Positions 14,267-21,949 of a stretch of 32,817 bases of DNA are shown here, one piece after another (position 1 is the stretch's first letter; every line of letters begins with the position of its first letter). Under the pieces are notes generated by a model. The model did not search any database. It was given only the letters and a program-made list of their open reading frames with translations, and was not told the DNA's origin. A program made the position numbers and the translations under genes. The DNA comes from Halarsenatibacter silvermanii (GTDB lineage: Bacteria > Bacillota > Halanaerobiia > Halanaerobiales > Halarsenatibacteraceae). The stretch spans positions 1 through 32,817 of the forward strand of contig NZ_FNGO01000028.1 of the NCBI RefSeq assembly GCF_900103135.1, given 5' to 3'.

Positions 14267-15712
14267 TCACTGCCAGTCGCAGTGAAACGTTCCCGGTTTA
14301 TCTTTCCTTTCAAACCCATGCTGGCCAAAATAATCACGCTGAGCCTGTATCAGGTTGGTGGGAAGATATTCTGTTTTAAGTGTATTTATATAATTTAATA
14401 CTGCCTGCAGCCCGGGCTGGGGCAGCCCCGACTTTATACATAAACTGACGAATTCCAGGAGACTGCTGTAATTGTTTTTGAGCAGGCTCAGCTGATCTGA
14501 ATGGATCAAAAAATCCTGCAGTGCAGGTTTTTTCTCATAAGCTTTTTCAATCTCTGACAGGATAGATGATCTGATAATGCAGCCTCTGGACCAGGTTCTG
14601 GCAGTATCGGGTATCTCTATTTCGTAGTTATATTTTTCGGATCCTATTTGCAATAATCTTATTCCTTCGGCATACGCTGTTCTCATGCCCAGCTGCAGTG
14701 AATTTCTGGCCTTGGAGATAAATTCTTTTTTATCGGAATCAATGGACTGCAGAACTGATTTATTTTGGACGGGTTTTTCCTTTTCGAACCGCCGGCTGAA
14801 CTCATTTCTGGTATCGAGCTGGAGGGAAGTGATCCTGCTGTGGACAGCATTAGTTATGAGAAATAGAGGAACATTTAATTTCAGGCTCTCTTCTACACAC
14901 CATCTCCCTGTCCCAGATTGTTCTGCCCTGTCAGATATCAGCTCCAGCAGCGGCATCTTTTTTTGGTCTGATGCATTAGATCTTTTCTCGAGTATATCGG
15001 CGGTGATTTCGCTTAAAAAAGCAGGCTCTTTTTCGTTCCACCTCCTGAAAATCCTGCTCATTTTTTTGTGAGATAGTTTGAGACCTTTTTTCATGACATA
15101 GTAGATATCTGCAATCATCTGCATAATAGCGTATTCTATGCCGTTGTGGACCATCTTGACAAAGTGTCCGCTGCCGCCCTGGCCAAAATAACTGTGGCAG
15201 GATCCGCTTTTTGAACTGGCGGAGATCTTTTCGAAAATATGCTCAGTGTCTGCAAAGGCGCTGCTATCCCCGCCCATCATTATAGAAGGGCCTTTTCTAG
15301 CTCCCTTTGCTCCCCCGCTGATACCTGCTCCTATATATCTTATGCCCTCCTGTTCCAGAGCTCTCTGGCGCCTGCTGGTTTCTTCATGGTTGGAATTGCC
15401 GCCGTCAATTATTATATCTTCAGTTGAGAGCAGCGGCAGGAGAGCCTCAATGATTTCCTCAACAGGTTCTCCGGCTCCCACCATGAGCATTATTCGCCGT
15501 GGTTTTTTGAGAGAGCTGCAGAGCTCATCCATATCCTGACAGAGCAGAAGATCTCCCGGCAAGTTTTGGCCGGCTATTTCTTCTCTGAGATTGTTTCTGG
15601 CCTGCTCGGATATGTCATAGGCTGAGACATCAATATCACTGGACAGAAGATTGTAGACAAGATTGGCTCCCATCGTGCCCAGACCTATTAACCCGAATTC
15701 TGATGCTGGCAT
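14267..15712 (-). CDS. gnd: 6-phosphogluconate dehydrogenase (decarboxylating)
   Basis: A 481-residue enzyme converting 6-phosphogluconate and NAD(P)+ to ribulose-5-phosphate and CO2. The dinucleotide motif GLIGLGTMGANLV (7-19), the IDGGNSNHEETSRR segment (102-115) and the signature with catalytic K186, N190 and E193 (HFVKMVHNGIEY) are present. The C-terminal half is the usual all-helical domain, ending near the substrate-binding tail QRDYFGQHGFERKD. Length matches the long homodimeric form. One oddity is GPSIMMGG where most members read GPS-MPGG. AGGAGGG seven bases ahead supports the ATG. It is divergent from the GntR gene and pairs functionally with the gluconate kinase of the locus. Confidence 0.95.
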   Translation of the reverse strand: MPASEFGLIGLGTMGANLVYNLLSSDIDVSAYDISEQARNNLREEIAGQNLPGDLLLCQDMDELCSSLKKPRRIMLMVGAGEPVEEIIEALLPLLSTEDIIIDGGNSNHEETSRRQRALEQEGIRYIGAGISGGAKGARKGPSIMMGGDSSAFADTEHIFEKISASSKSGSCHSYFGQGGSGHFVKMVHNGIEYAIMQMIADIYYVMKKGLKLSHKKMSRIFRRWNEKEPAFLSEITADILEKRSNASDQKKMPLLELISDRAEQSGTGRWCVEESLKLNVPLFLITNAVHSRITSLQLDTRNEFSRRFEKEKPVQNKSVLQSIDSDKKEFISKARNSLQLGMRTAYAEGIRLLQIGSEKYNYEIEIPDTARTWSRGCIIRSSILSEIEKAYEKKPALQDFLIHSDQLSLLKNNYSSLLEFVSLCIKSGLPQPGLQAVLNYINTLKTEYLPTNLIQAQRDYFGQHGFERKDKPGTFHCDWQ

Positions 15713-15723
15713 ATTTATACCCT

Positions 15724-15741
15724 CCTGTAGAGTTTTACAGG
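15724..15741 (-). promoter_or_regulatory. Small hairpin overlapping the gnd ribosome binding site
   Basis: On the minus strand CCTGTA and TACAGG (15741-15736 and 15729-15724) form a 6-bp stem with a six-base loop. The second arm includes the first two G residues of AGGAGGG, so folding would partly hide the site. A -10-like TATAAT for gnd lies at 15796-15791 (minus), but I see no good -35. Confidence 0.3.
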
Positions 15742-15828
15742 CAACTATAAAAAATTAACTGCCCACAAGAAATATATAATCAGCAAAAACATTATAACAT
15801 AGAGATAAAAACGTTTCGAGACTTTAGC

Positions 15829-15857
15829 TTGACATAAAAAATCAAATGTTATAAAAT
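15829..15857 (+). promoter_or_regulatory. Promoter of the GntR-family regulator
   Basis: TTGACA (15829-15834), 17 bases, TAAAAT (15852-15857). Transcription would start near 15864, about 70 bases before the regulator ATG. Confidence 0.7.
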
Positions 15858-15867
15858 TAAGATGAAG

Positions 15868-15893
15868 CTGATATATCACATATTTAATATCAG
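15868..15893. promoter_or_regulatory. Candidate operator for the GntR-family regulator
   Basis: CTGATAT (15868-15874) and ATATCAG (15887-15893) form an inverted repeat just past the predicted transcription start; inside it is the palindrome TGATATATCA (15869-15878). A related palindrome TGATATATATCA precedes the gluconate kinase gene (21858-21869). Autoregulation through this site is inference. Confidence 0.35.
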
Positions 15894-15934
15894 AGAAACG
15901 ATTAAGTTTATAAACCAACAAAGGATGATTATTT

Positions 15935-16561
15935 ATGATAGAGACCAAGAGTATTTCGGAACAGATCACAGAAATATTGAAGAAAAAAGTTCTTCGTCAT
16001 GAATTTACTCCCGGTGAAAAAATTGATACCGATATGCTCGCTCAAAAGTTTGATGTAAGTGCTATGCCCGTAAGAGATGCTTTAAAAAAACTTGAAAATA
16101 GAGGATTGGTTACTAATAGAGAGCGGGTAGGATTTTTTGTCAGAAAGTTTGAGTTAGATGAAATCAGGGAGATTATTGAGGTGCGGATTATGTACGAGGG
16201 TTACTGTCTTGAAAAACATCTCAACAATATTGATTTTCAAGCACTCGAAAAATTGTATGAAGACATGAAGAACTTTAATAACGCAAACCGTAATGAATTC
16301 GACAATATTGATAAAAGTTTTCATAATTTAATCATAGAAGCTTCTCAAAATAATATTTTGATTGAAAGATACCGAAATATTGAGGATCTAATAGATCTTG
16401 TAAGACACCTTGATAGAGAACGTGAAAAGGATGCTATGTCTGAACATATAAAAGTGACTGAAAAAATACTTAACAAAGAACCTGAAAAGGCAAAAAGTTC
16501 CCTTGAAGAGCACATTATTAATGTGCGTGACGGTATAATTGGTGGTTACGAAGAACTATAA
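15935..16561 (+). CDS. GntR-family transcriptional regulator, FadR/FCD subfamily
   Basis: A 208-residue regulator. Residues 1-75 are a winged helix with the GntR pattern: EQITEILKKKVL, then GEKIDTDMLAQKFDVSAMPVRDALKKLENRGLV. Residues 80-205 are a helical FCD ligand-binding domain with the usual metal-ligand histidines in FHNLIIEAS, SEHIKVTEK and LEEHIINVRD. FCD regulators typically sense organic or sugar acids such as gluconate or pathway intermediates, which suits its place between divergent gnd and the transporter/kinase/aldolase genes. AAAGGA precedes the ATG. The DNA is noticeably more AT-rich than gnd. It is the probable local repressor or activator of the aldonate locus. Confidence 0.9.
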   Translation: MIETKSISEQITEILKKKVLRHEFTPGEKIDTDMLAQKFDVSAMPVRDALKKLENRGLVTNRERVGFFVRKFELDEIREIIEVRIMYEGYCLEKHLNNIDFQALEKLYEDMKNFNNANRNEFDNIDKSFHNLIIEASQNNILIERYRNIEDLIDLVRHLDREREKDAMSEHIKVTEKILNKEPEKAKSSLEEHIINVRDGIIGGYEEL

Positions 16562-16627
16562 ATATAGATCTGAGTTTCCTTATAAAATCCTAGGGGGGTG
16601 GATAAAACATTTTTTAAGGTCTATAAA

Positions 16628-16643
16628 TTGATTTTTGAATCAA
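16628..16643. promoter_or_regulatory. Palindrome upstream of TRAP transporter 1
   Basis: TTGATT (16628-16633) and AATCAA (16638-16643) form a perfect inverted repeat with a four-base gap, 55 bases before the dctP ATG. GntR-type operators often look like this. No good sigma-A promoter could be placed here, so the TRAP genes may also be read from the gntR promoter. Confidence 0.3.
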
Positions 16644-16698
16644 AGCTTTACTGTTTTTAATTAAAGAATCAAATTAAAAATCAGGGAGGGTAAAATTT

Positions 16699-17703
16699 AT
16701 GATTGATCGCAGGTTATTTGTCCTAGCATTTACACTGATTGTAGGGCTTTCTTTAACTTTTTCAGCAGCCGCGGAAGCCGGAGAAACAATGAGAATAGCT
16801 CATTATTTTGCAGCTGACCATCCAACAAATGAAAGATTGGAGGGCATATTTAAAGAAACTGTTGAGGAAAATACCGACCATACTGTAGAGGTATATCCTG
16901 CCAATCAGCTGGGTTCTGAAGAAGAGTTTAGTGAAGGTGTTATGATGGGAGAAGTTGAAATGGCTGTAACAGGAAATATGTGGGAAATGTTCGATGAGAG
17001 TATTTCTTTTATCCAGCTGCCCTATGTATTTGTAAATATGGAACATGCTTATGACACTATGACTGGAGAACTTGGTGACCAGGTTTATGAAGAACTCTTT
17101 GAACCATTAGGAATCGAAGTTATGGGTTATTTTTCTCAGGGAGGCAGAGCTTTATCCAATAATGTAAGGCCAATTGAACATCCGGATGATACAGAAGGAA
17201 TTACCATGAGAACATGGGAAGGCACTACAATTATAGAGATAATGGAGAGCTTTGGCTTTGATGTTACCGTTATGTCAATGGATGAGCTTTTTACCGCTCT
17301 GCAGCAGGGCGTTGTAGATGCTCAGGACAACCCTATATCAGCGACATATCATCAGGGCTGGTTTGAGGTTCTCGATTATGTATCCACAACCGAACACATA
17401 ATTGCTCCCAATTACTTTGTGAGCAATCAAGAGTTCATGAACAATCTTCCTGATGAAGATCAACAGCTTATAAAGGAGACCGCTGCTGAAACCACCGCTA
17501 AAATTCATGAAGATATTATGGAAGAGGAAGAGGAAATAATAGAGACAGTCAAAGAAGATTATGATGTAGAATTTACAGACCCGGATGTAGAACCGTTCAT
17601 GGAAACTACAGAGCATATGATAGAAGAATTCATTGAAGACTTTCCTGAAACTGAAGATCTGATTCGGGATATACAGGAAGCAGGCGAGGAATATATTGAC
17701 TAA
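16699..17703 (+). CDS. dctP: TRAP transporter substrate-binding protein DctP (system 1)
   Basis: A 334-residue secreted protein. A signal peptide (MIDRRLFVLAFTLIVG..., cleavage near AAAEA at 23-27) leads into a DctP fold: MRIAHYFAADHPTNERL, VEVYPANQLGSEEEF, and the ligand-pocket motif GITMRTW with R171, the arginine that binds the substrate carboxylate. N210 in DAQDNPIS is the usual second contact. The C-terminal 70 residues are extremely acidic. It captures a carboxylate, presumably an aldonate given the neighbours, and delivers it to the Q-M permease using the sodium gradient. GGGAGGG precedes the ATG. A strong hairpin follows before dctQ. Confidence 0.93.
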   Translation: MIDRRLFVLAFTLIVGLSLTFSAAAEAGETMRIAHYFAADHPTNERLEGIFKETVEENTDHTVEVYPANQLGSEEEFSEGVMMGEVEMAVTGNMWEMFDESISFIQLPYVFVNMEHAYDTMTGELGDQVYEELFEPLGIEVMGYFSQGGRALSNNVRPIEHPDDTEGITMRTWEGTTIIEIMESFGFDVTVMSMDELFTALQQGVVDAQDNPISATYHQGWFEVLDYVSTTEHIIAPNYFVSNQEFMNNLPDEDQQLIKETAAETTAKIHEDIMEEEEEIIETVKEDYDVEFTDPDVEPFMETTEHMIEEFIEDFPETEDLIRDIQEAGEEYID

Positions 17704-17724
17704 AACTTGTCAGCTTGTTATGTG

Positions 17725-17751
17725 CCGGGTCCGGGTTGTCCCCGGATCCGG
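17725..17751 (+). terminator. Strong hairpin between dctP and dctQ (system 1)
   Basis: CCGGGTCCGGG (17725-17735) pairs with CCCGGATCCGG (17741-17751): 11 pairs with one G-U, five-base loop, followed by ACAATTTTAA rather than a pure T run. It is best read as a partial terminator or 3' stabiliser that leaves more mRNA for the binding protein than for the permease. A matching element sits in TRAP system 2. Confidence 0.6.
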
Positions 17752-17784
17752 ACAATTTTAATCCATGAGGTGATCTTCTGAAAT

Positions 17785-18294
17785 ATGAAAATATATTTCA
17801 AATTTCTTGATGGTCTGGGATGGGTTATGGAAAAATTATTGATCATATTAATGATAGCCATGGTGGGGGTTGTATTTGCAAATATTGTTCTTCGTTTTGT
17901 AGGCAGACCTATTCGATGGGCAGACGAAGTCGCAAGGCTGGTTTTTGTGTGGATAGCATTTATAGGAATGTATGTCGGCTTTCGCCGCAAGGTTCATCCC
18001 AGTTTTACACTTCTTGTGAAAATTATTAACAACAAAAGCACCAAAGCCGGAAAATTTTTTAAATTACTTATTCAGCTTTCTATATTCTTTTTTCTAGCGA
18101 TTATTACTTATGGAGGATATCTTTATATAGATCAGGCCTGGATACAGACAACAGCTGTTTTGAGAATATCTGTTGGGTGGAAATACATGGCAGCTCCCGT
18201 CGGCGGAATTTTAATGCTGCTGGAAGTTTTGCGGAATATCATGCTTCTGTTCACAAAAGAAAAAGCTGAGTTTGGACAGAAAATGTTCAAATAG
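17785..18294 (+). CDS. dctQ: TRAP transporter small permease DctQ (system 1)
   Basis: A 169-residue membrane protein with four predicted helices. The DctQ signature appears after helix 1: RFVGRPIRWADEVARLVFVWIAF, with conserved W, DE and R, followed by GMYVGFRRKVHPSF. The small subunit scaffolds the large permease in TRAP carriers. GAGGTGAT lies 10 bases before the ATG at 17785, and an in-frame stop just upstream rules out a longer protein. It is 16 bases ahead of dctM. Confidence 0.92.
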   Translation: MKIYFKFLDGLGWVMEKLLIILMIAMVGVVFANIVLRFVGRPIRWADEVARLVFVWIAFIGMYVGFRRKVHPSFTLLVKIINNKSTKAGKFFKLLIQLSIFFFLAIITYGGYLYIDQAWIQTTAVLRISVGWKYMAAPVGGILMLLEVLRNIMLLFTKEKAEFGQKMFK

Positions 18295-18310
18295 TGGGTG
18301 ATTAAATAAA

Positions 18311-19588
18311 ATGGAAGCCTTGATAGTTTTTCTGTTATGTCTTTTATTAGTAATAGTGCTGGGAATACCAATAGGATTTGGGATCGGCTTAACAGCAGTA
18401 GCAGTGATGCATACTCTGGGAATGACCAATTTTAGAATCATTTCCCGCCGATTGATATCCGGTATAGATATTTATACTCTCCTTGCTATACCTTTCTTCA
18501 TGCTGGCAGGGGAGATTATGAATCAGTCAGGGATAGTGAAAGATCTTTTGAAATTTTCCAGAGCGATTGTGGGCAAATTCACAGGAGGTCTGGCTCACGT
18601 CAATATTCTGGTTAGCATGCTGTTTGCCGGCCTGAGCGGCTCTTCAGTTGCTGATACTTCAGCAATCGGCTCGATTCTTATTCCCATGATGGATGAAGAA
18701 GGTTATGATACGCCTTTTTCTACAGCAATAACCTGTTCTTCTGCGCTGATTGGAGTTATAATTCCCCCCAGCATCCCCATGATAATAATTGGCGGAATTG
18801 CTCAGATTTCGATTATCAGATTATTTTTAGGAGGGGCTATTCCCGGGATTATAGTTGGACTGGCTCTTATGTTAATGGCCTATATCATAGCCAGAAAAAG
18901 AGGCTATCCGGTGGGAAGTGGTGTAAGTTTTCGGGAATTTATAGAGGTTTTTAAAAAGACTTTTTGGGCCCTTTTACTTCCTTTGATAATTCTTGGAGGA
19001 ATCTTGAGTGGTATCTTTACTGCCACAGAAGCAGGGGCGGTTGCAGCTGTTTATGCGCTTTTGATTTCGTATTTTCTTTATGGAATGAAGTGGAACAAAT
19101 ATCCGGAAATTTTGTCAAATGCCGCAGTAAACACGGGTATAGTTATGCTGGTCTGCGGTACGGCCATGGCTCTTACCTGGTATCTCGCTACAGCGCAGGT
19201 GCCTCAATATTTAACCCACTTTATAACTGAATTTACTGAAAGCCCAATTGTATTTTTGCTACTTTTAAATTTAATGCTGTTTATAGTGGGTACTGTAATA
19301 GATCTGACACCGGCTTTATTTTTGCTTGTGCCGATATTACTGCCGGTTAGCAATCAGTTTGGGATTGATCCGGTTCATTTTGGAGTAATTATGGTAGCAA
19401 ATCTTTCAGTGGGCCTGATTACTCCTCCAGTAGGAACTGTTCTTTATGTGGGAACATCTATTGGGGATATTTCCTTAGAACGACTTGTTAAAGCCCTTAT
19501 ACCAATGTATATAATTGTTTTTGCTGTAGTACTTTTAATTACCTACGTAACTCCTGCGGTGATGTGGCTTCCTTCTATCCTCAGTTGA
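18311..19588 (+). CDS. dctM: TRAP transporter large permease DctM (system 1)
   Basis: A 425-residue, very hydrophobic transport subunit with about 11-12 helices. Family motifs include VLGIPIGFGIG, the SGSSVADTSAIG segment, GVIIPPSIPMIIIGGIA, GIFTATEAGAVAAVYAL and LITPPVGTVLYVG. The paired serine/aspartate and P-P-S motifs form the Na+ and substrate sites of the elevator domain. GGGTGATTAAATAAA immediately precedes the ATG. It is paralogous to the dctM at 28330. The substrate is likely a sugar acid, from context only. Confidence 0.94.
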   Translation: MEALIVFLLCLLLVIVLGIPIGFGIGLTAVAVMHTLGMTNFRIISRRLISGIDIYTLLAIPFFMLAGEIMNQSGIVKDLLKFSRAIVGKFTGGLAHVNILVSMLFAGLSGSSVADTSAIGSILIPMMDEEGYDTPFSTAITCSSALIGVIIPPSIPMIIIGGIAQISIIRLFLGGAIPGIIVGLALMLMAYIIARKRGYPVGSGVSFREFIEVFKKTFWALLLPLIILGGILSGIFTATEAGAVAAVYALLISYFLYGMKWNKYPEILSNAAVNTGIVMLVCGTAMALTWYLATAQVPQYLTHFITEFTESPIVFLLLLNLMLFIVGTVIDLTPALFLLVPILLPVSNQFGIDPVHFGVIMVANLSVGLITPPVGTVLYVGTSIGDISLERLVKALIPMYIIVFAVVLLITYVTPAVMWLPSILS

Positions 19589-19672
19589 TTGCAGGCTGAT
19601 AAATTAATATTCATTCAGACTCAGAAAATAAATAATTTATAATCTGGGTTAACAAATTTGGGGGGGATTTAA

Positions 19673-20809
19673 ATGTCCGGGACTATAGATGAACTGCTTA
19701 TGATACCCGGGCCCACTGATATTTCTGGTGAAGTTCTAAAGGAAATGTCGTCCAAAACTGTAGCTCATTATGGTGAAGACTGGACAGAGTATTATAATGA
19801 AACCAGATCTTTAATAAAAAACATTTTGCATACCGATAATGATCTATTTCTTTTTGTTGGCTCCGGTCATGCTGCTATCGATGCTTCTCTTGGCAGCCTG
19901 CTGGAAGAGGGAGATGAAGTTTTGGTGCTTAGCAACGGCATATTTGGTAATAAGCTGGCCCGAATTTCGAGATTGCATAAAGCTGAAGTTACAGTTCTTG
20001 AAAAAGAATGGGGAAAAGCTTTTAATCCGGGCAGGGTGGATAATTTTTTAAAGGAAAGTCAAAAGGATTTTAAAGCTATGCTTATGGTTGATGTGGAGAC
20101 TTCTACAGGGATAAGAAATCCTGTGCGAGAGCTGGCTGAAGTTGCCCAAAAACATGATCTGATTTCATTTGTAGACGGAGTTTGTTCTATTGGAGTTGAA
20201 GAATTTTATATGGATGAATGGAATATCGATTTTTGTGTGACAGCTTCTCAGAAGGGACTTGGTGCTCCTCCTGGACTGGCAATAGTATGTCTTAATGATA
20301 GGATCTGGCAGGCGATTGATGATCGTAACAGTGAAATAAGAGGCTGGTATTTAAATTTGAAAATCATGAAGGAATTTGAAGAGAAGCAGAAAGGGTGGCA
20401 GCCCTATGGTATCACAATGGCAGTTCACAATGTTATGGCTCTCAAAAAAGCACTGGAATTGATCGAAAAAGAGGGATTAAAGAATCGAATCAAAAGACAT
20501 AGAGAGTCAGCTGAATTTTTTCGAAAAAGCATTCGAGAACTTGGGCTTGAAGTGCTGGCCGAGGAAAAACACGCCTGCAGCGCTGTTACAGCAGTAAAAA
20601 ATCCCGAAGGATTTGATTCTTCATTTATAATAGATAGATTGCAGGAAAATAATATAAGAATTGGCAACGGTTTGGGGGAATTTGCCGGAGATTATATCAG
20701 GGTTGGTCATATGAATCAGGGAGCTGCCCGGGTCAGTCTTTATCCAGTTATCTCTGTGCTCGAGGAAATATTAGAAAAAAGAAAAAAATCAAAAAACGGT
20801 ATAGTGTAA
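19673..20809 (+). CDS. Class V PLP-dependent aminotransferase (alanine-glyoxylate / serine-pyruvate type)
   Basis: A 378-residue fold-type I aminotransferase. The start MIPGPTDISGEV is the 'PGP' motif of the alanine-glyoxylate group, GSGHAAIDASL binds the cofactor phosphate, D168 (SFVDGVCSIG) contacts the pyridine ring, and K194 in TASQKGLGAPPG should carry PLP. The late motif DYIRVGHMNQGA includes the conserved arginine. Enzymes of this family transfer amino groups from alanine or serine to glyoxylate or pyruvate-like acceptors. GGGGGGG lies a few bases before the ATG. Its place inside a sugar-acid locus, beside a hydroxyacid dehydrogenase, suggests handling of a small 2-oxo acid; the real substrate is unknown. 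Confidence 0.87.
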   Translation: MSGTIDELLMIPGPTDISGEVLKEMSSKTVAHYGEDWTEYYNETRSLIKNILHTDNDLFLFVGSGHAAIDASLGSLLEEGDEVLVLSNGIFGNKLARISRLHKAEVTVLEKEWGKAFNPGRVDNFLKESQKDFKAMLMVDVETSTGIRNPVRELAEVAQKHDLISFVDGVCSIGVEEFYMDEWNIDFCVTASQKGLGAPPGLAIVCLNDRIWQAIDDRNSEIRGWYLNLKIMKEFEEKQKGWQPYGITMAVHNVMALKKALELIEKEGLKNRIKRHRESAEFFRKSIRELGLEVLAEEKHACSAVTAVKNPEGFDSSFIIDRLQENNIRIGNGLGEFAGDYIRVGHMNQGAARVSLYPVISVLEEILEKRKKSKNGIV

Positions 20810-20860
20810 AAGATAAAAAAATCTGCCTCATTTTTATCAAATAGGGAGGTTTGAATTACT

Positions 20861-21826
20861 ATGTCCTATCGTTTTTTTATAGCTTCGCGATCTTACGGCA
20901 AATACAGCCCGGAAACCAGAGAATTTTTACAGGAAGAAGGGTGTGAACTGGACTTTAATCAGCTGGATAGAGTTTATAAAGAAGAAGATCTGAAAGAGAT
21001 AATTGCTGATTATGACGGAATTGTAGTTGGTGTTGATGAGATGACCGAAGAGGTAATAGAGGCTGCGGAAAATCTCAAAGTTATTGGCAAAAATGGCATC
21101 GGTGTGGACAATATTGATCTAAATGCAGCTTCCAAGGCTGGAATTCCGGTGGTAAATATACCCGGTGCTAACAGTCATTCTGTAGCTGATCTGGCAGTAG
21201 GACTTATGCTGGCTCTGGCCAGATCCATTCCAGCTGTTGATAATATGACAAAAGAGGGCAAATGGAAGCGCATAATTGGAAGAGAGCTGTGGGAGAAGAA
21301 GATTGGTGTTATAGGCACCGGAAGTATAGGACGGGAGATAGTAAGGCGTCTTACAGGTGGTTTTAACTGTCAGGTAATGGCCTATGATATAGAAAAAGAT
21401 GAAGAGCTCGTGCAAAATTCACGGGTTGAATACAGGGATTTAGAGGAGATAATTCCTGAGGCTGATTACCTATCTCTAAATGTACCTTTAACAGATTCCA
21501 CCCGGAATTTGATAGACAAAGAAAAATTAAGCAAGATGAAAAAAAGCGCTTATATGGTCAATACTGCTCGGGGCGGGGTGGTCAATGAAGAGGATCTGTA
21601 TCAGGCTTTAAAAGAGGAAGAGATAGCCGGAGCTGCCTGTGATGTTTTTGCAGAGGAGCCTCCGGGCGACAGCAATTTATTTGAACTCGATAATTTCATT
21701 GCTACTTCGCATATAGGTGCATTTACATATGAAACCAACCGCAGGGCAGGTATGGGTTTGGCCCGGGATATGATATCTGTTTTAAAGGGAAAAGAACCGA
21801 AAAATCTCGTTAATCAGCCATATTGA
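20861..21826 (+). CDS. D-isomer 2-hydroxyacid dehydrogenase (SerA/GhrB-like)
   Basis: A 321-residue NAD(P)-dependent oxidoreductase. The Rossmann motif is GVIGTGSIGREIV (149-161), and the catalytic trio is R237 (NTARGGVV), E266 (FAEEPP) and H284 (TSHIGAF). There is no ACT or other regulatory tail, so it is shorter than biosynthetic SerA. Relatives reduce hydroxypyruvate, glyoxylate or 2-ketogluconate, or oxidise phosphoglycerate. In this locus reduction of a 2-ketoaldonate to an aldonate, or of hydroxypyruvate from the neighbouring transaminase, are both reasonable; sequence alone does not decide. GGGAGG precedes the ATG by about 12 bases. Confidence 0.88.
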   Translation: MSYRFFIASRSYGKYSPETREFLQEEGCELDFNQLDRVYKEEDLKEIIADYDGIVVGVDEMTEEVIEAAENLKVIGKNGIGVDNIDLNAASKAGIPVVNIPGANSHSVADLAVGLMLALARSIPAVDNMTKEGKWKRIIGRELWEKKIGVIGTGSIGREIVRRLTGGFNCQVMAYDIEKDEELVQNSRVEYRDLEEIIPEADYLSLNVPLTDSTRNLIDKEKLSKMKKSAYMVNTARGGVVNEEDLYQALKEEEIAGAACDVFAEEPPGDSNLFELDNFIATSHIGAFTYETNRRAGMGLARDMISVLKGKEPKNLVNQPY

Positions 21827-21857
21827 AAGCTGTATAATACTCGAAATTTAAGGACTT

Positions 21858-21869
21858 TGATATATATCA
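21858..21869. promoter_or_regulatory. Palindrome upstream of gluconate kinase
   Basis: TGATATATATCA is a perfect 12-bp palindrome in the 123-base gap between the dehydrogenase and kinase genes. It resembles the TGATATATCA palindrome in the gntR promoter region, so it is a candidate second site for that regulator. It could also be chance in AT-rich DNA. Confidence 0.25.
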
Positions 21870-21949
21870 TCGGGATATGATTATTTCTGGCATTTAAAAT
21901 GATGGAAATCGGAAATGCTGCAATGATTTAACGGGGTGTGTGATAGACA

